Assembly: GCA_002314435.1 (NCBI GenBank)
Contig: DCFV01000113.1
Span: 1-7,925, forward strand
DNA: 7,925 nt
Direction: 5' to 3'
Origin: Acidobacteriaceae bacterium UBA1795
GTDB lineage: Bacteria; Acidobacteriota; Terriglobia; Terriglobales; Acidobacteriaceae
The position numbers and the translations under genes are program-made. Shown here piece after piece: positions 6,457-7,925 of the stretch; the first letter of the stretch is position 1; each line of letters begins with the position of its first letter. A model generated the notes under the pieces. It saw only the letters and a program-made list of their open reading frames with translations, was not told the DNA's origin and made no database searches.

Positions 6457-7170
6457 TCACTCCGCCGGCGCCACCGGCTTCTTCGGCGGTGTCAGCACAA
6501 ACCCCTTCCGCACCAGCGCAAACCCCTCCTGCGGCAACTCCGCCTGCAGCAGCTGATTCTCCGGTCCGCTAAACAGCACCGTCCGCGCCCCCGCAATTGT
6601 TGCCTCCAGGTGATGCACCACCACCGGCTTGCCGTCCAGCGTCCCCTTCTCATCGGCATAGGTCGCCAGCGTCACCGCCGCCACGCTCCCCGCCTGCTTC
6701 GGCAGCACCGCCCACAGGTTGCTGTTGTTATGCGCCGCCGCCAGCGCCAGCAGCGTCTCCAGCGCGCCCGGATCAAAATCCGGCAGCAGCACCGCGGCCG
6801 CATGCGCCTCCAGCGGCGAAGTCGTGCTGCGCCCGCTGGCCGAAATGTTCATCAGCAGATGCGCCGCGTCCGGCTTGGCCGTCACATGCACCGCCTGCCC
6901 ATTCACCGTCGCGCTCAGCTCCACATGCTTCAGCTCGTTCGCCGCGGTCAACTGCTCCGTCTTCGAAAGCGCATACTCCAGCCCCTGCATTGACACCTGC
7001 ACCACTGTCGTCGTCTCGTAGCCCTCCGTCGTGCCCGTCACGCCGCACTGCGCCGTGCCCACCTGTTTGCCATGCTGGCTCACCAGAAAGCTCGCCTGCT
7101 GCGCCCCTGCGGCAGCGGCAGAAACCCAGGCCATCAGTCCTGCAATTCCAAACCAAGACAGTCTGCGCAC
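6457..7170 (-). CDS. Secreted protein of unknown function
   Basis: The 237-residue product carries a Sec-type signal peptide: MRRLSW, a hydrophobic core FGIAGLMAWVSAAAA, and a likely cleavage AGA|QQ after residue 23. The mature part alternates short beta-like segments with few charged clusters. Its C-terminal half, with DEKGTLDGKPVVVHHLE followed by VLFSGPENQLLQAEL, looks like a beta-sandwich periplasmic domain. It ends in a proline- and lysine-rich tail (TPPKKPVAPAE). It has a single cysteine (C42), so no disulphide within the chain. No catalytic motif is recognised. The start is a GTG at 7170 with GAGAGGGGG (7176-7184) 5 nt upstream. The ATG at 7175 is in another frame and stops after 13 codons. 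An open frame continues upstream to 7779, but it overlaps kbl and would bury the signal peptide. Export is likely; function is unknown. Confidence 0.8.
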   Translation of the reverse strand: MRRLSWFGIAGLMAWVSAAAAGAQQASFLVSQHGKQVGTAQCGVTGTTEGYETTTVVQVSMQGLEYALSKTEQLTAANELKHVELSATVNGQAVHVTAKPDAAHLLMNISASGRSTTSPLEAHAAAVLLPDFDPGALETLLALAAAHNNSNLWAVLPKQAGSVAAVTLATYADEKGTLDGKPVVVHHLEATIAGARTVLFSGPENQLLQAELPQEGFALVRKGFVLTPPKKPVAPAE

Positions 7171-7290
7171 AACATCCCCCTCTCGCGCTACTGGTATAGA
7201 CGCGCGCTCCACGCATGAAGTTGTGGTGGCCCAACGGGCAGTACACTCCTCGCGCAAACGGTCTATTCTTTCTGTTTGAGGTGAATCGCG
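7171..7290. promoter_or_regulatory. Divergent control region between the secreted-protein gene and kbl
   Basis: These 120 bp hold the start signals for both genes. Facing kbl, GAGGTG at 7278-7283 is a good ribosome site 7 nt before the ATG, and TATTCT at 7264-7269 is a weak -10 candidate. Facing the secreted-protein gene, TATACC (7193-7198, minus strand) is a weak -10 candidate. No -35 or operator was convincing. Confidence 0.35.
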
Positions 7291-7925
7291 ATGACTGAGA
7301 CTCCCGCGCGTCCGCAACTGGCCTACCTGACCGCCGTCCTCGACGACCTCCGCGCCAAAGGCACTTACTTCAAGCTCCGCGTGCTCGACGACCAGCAGGC
7401 CCCCGTCTGCCACTACGACGGCCGCCGGGTCATCAACCTCGCCAGCAACAACTATCTCGGCCTCGCCAACCACCCCAAACTCATTGAAGCCGCGCTCCAC
7501 GCCACGCGCACCCTCGGCGTCGGATCGGGTGCAGTCCGCACCATCGCCGGTACCATGCGCATCCACATGGAGCTCGAAGAAAAGATCGCGCGCTTCAAAA
7601 ACGTCGAAGCCTGCGTCGTCTTCCAGAGCGGCTTCACCGCCAACGCCGGCACCGTCAGCGCCATCCTCGGCAAAGAGGACTTCATCCTCTCCGACGAGCT
7701 GAACCACGCCAGCATCATCGACGGCGCACGCCTCTCCCGCGCCAAAATCAAGGTCTTCCGCCACAAGGACGTCGCCCACTGCGAGGAGCTACTCCAGGAG
7801 GTAGAAAAAGAGCCGGGCCGCAAGCTCCTCATCACCGACGGCGTCTTCTCCATGGACGGCGACATCGGCCCCGTCGACAAGCTCGCCGCGCTGGCCGAAA
7901 AATACGGTGCCATCATGATGGTCGA
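7291..7925 (+). CDS. kbl: Glycine C-acetyltransferase-type PLP-dependent acyltransferase (3' end outside window)
   Basis: This belongs to the alpha-oxoamine synthase group, which condenses an amino acid with an acyl-CoA and releases CO2 (or, for Kbl, works with threonine dehydrogenase in threonine breakdown to glycine and acetyl-CoA). The first 211 codons are present. Recognisable blocks are LRAKGTYFKLRVLD (20-33), SNNYLGLANHP (52-62), GSGAVRTIAGT (78-88), FQSGFTAN (111-118), SDELNHASIIDG (134-145; H139 stacks on the cofactor) and ITDGVFSMDGDI (181-192). The window ends just at the conserved aspartate that contacts the PLP ring nitrogen; the Schiff-base lysine lies beyond. Start and ribosome site (GAGGTG, 7 nt spacing) agree. 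The KGTYF and SRAKIKVFRH style favours the Kbl-like subgroup over 8-amino-7-oxononanoate synthase (BioF), but substrate choice cannot be settled from this half. Confidence 0.88.
   Translation, partial: MTETPARPQLAYLTAVLDDLRAKGTYFKLRVLDDQQAPVCHYDGRRVINLASNNYLGLANHPKLIEAALHATRTLGVGSGAVRTIAGTMRIHMELEEKIARFKNVEACVVFQSGFTANAGTVSAILGKEDFILSDELNHASIIDGARLSRAKIKVFRHKDVAHCEELLQEVEKEPGRKLLITDGVFSMDGDIGPVDKLAALAEKYGAIMMV

Noticed and set aside
7171..7779. N-terminal extension of the secreted-protein frame into kbl
   Set aside because: It would place a signal peptide in the middle of the chain and overlap kbl antisense; the GTG at 7170 has a good ribosome site.
1..7925. CRISPR array, tRNA genes, rRNA, insertion sequence
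   Set aside because: No regularly spaced repeats, cloverleaf-like sequence, transposase frame or terminal inverted repeats were seen.

Overview
The window is GC-rich DNA whose genes favour C-ending codons. The gene content and protein style suggest an environmental bacterium, most likely an Acidobacteriota member. That placement is an inference from recognition, since there is no rRNA or other phylogenetic marker here. No mobile element, CRISPR array or tRNA gene was seen.

Layout, left to right. (1) Minus strand, 1-908: tsaD, which makes t6A in tRNA; its 3' end lies outside the window. (2) Plus strand, 970-2376: a CCA-adding tRNA nucleotidyltransferase with an HD domain. It diverges from tsaD across only 61 bp, so two tRNA-maturation genes share one small control region. 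(3) Plus strand, 2482-4458: a large soluble P-loop protein that looks like the uncharacterised DUF4914 family, the least understood large gene here. (4) 4459-5250: a gene-poor stretch. It holds a perfect 10-bp hairpin that may be a dispersed repeat. It also holds a minus-strand pair of tiny genes with good ribosome binding sites: a 43-codon ORF, then a roughly 89-codon gene broken by a single -1 frameshift. (5) Plus strand, 5251-6450: a complete HI0933/YhiN/BaiN-type flavoprotein. (6) Minus strand, 6457-7170: a secreted protein of unknown function, convergent with the flavoprotein and 6 bp from it. (7) Plus strand, from 7291 off the right edge: a pyridoxal-phosphate acyltransferase of the glycine C-acetyltransferase (kbl) type.

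The genes do not form one pathway. They are mostly single housekeeping genes on alternating strands, and tsaD with cca is the only clear functional link. The points most worth following up are the P-loop protein, the broken small-gene pair, the hairpin, and a -10-like hexamer exactly 6 nt before the ATG of both tsaD and the flavoprotein, which hints at leaderless transcription.
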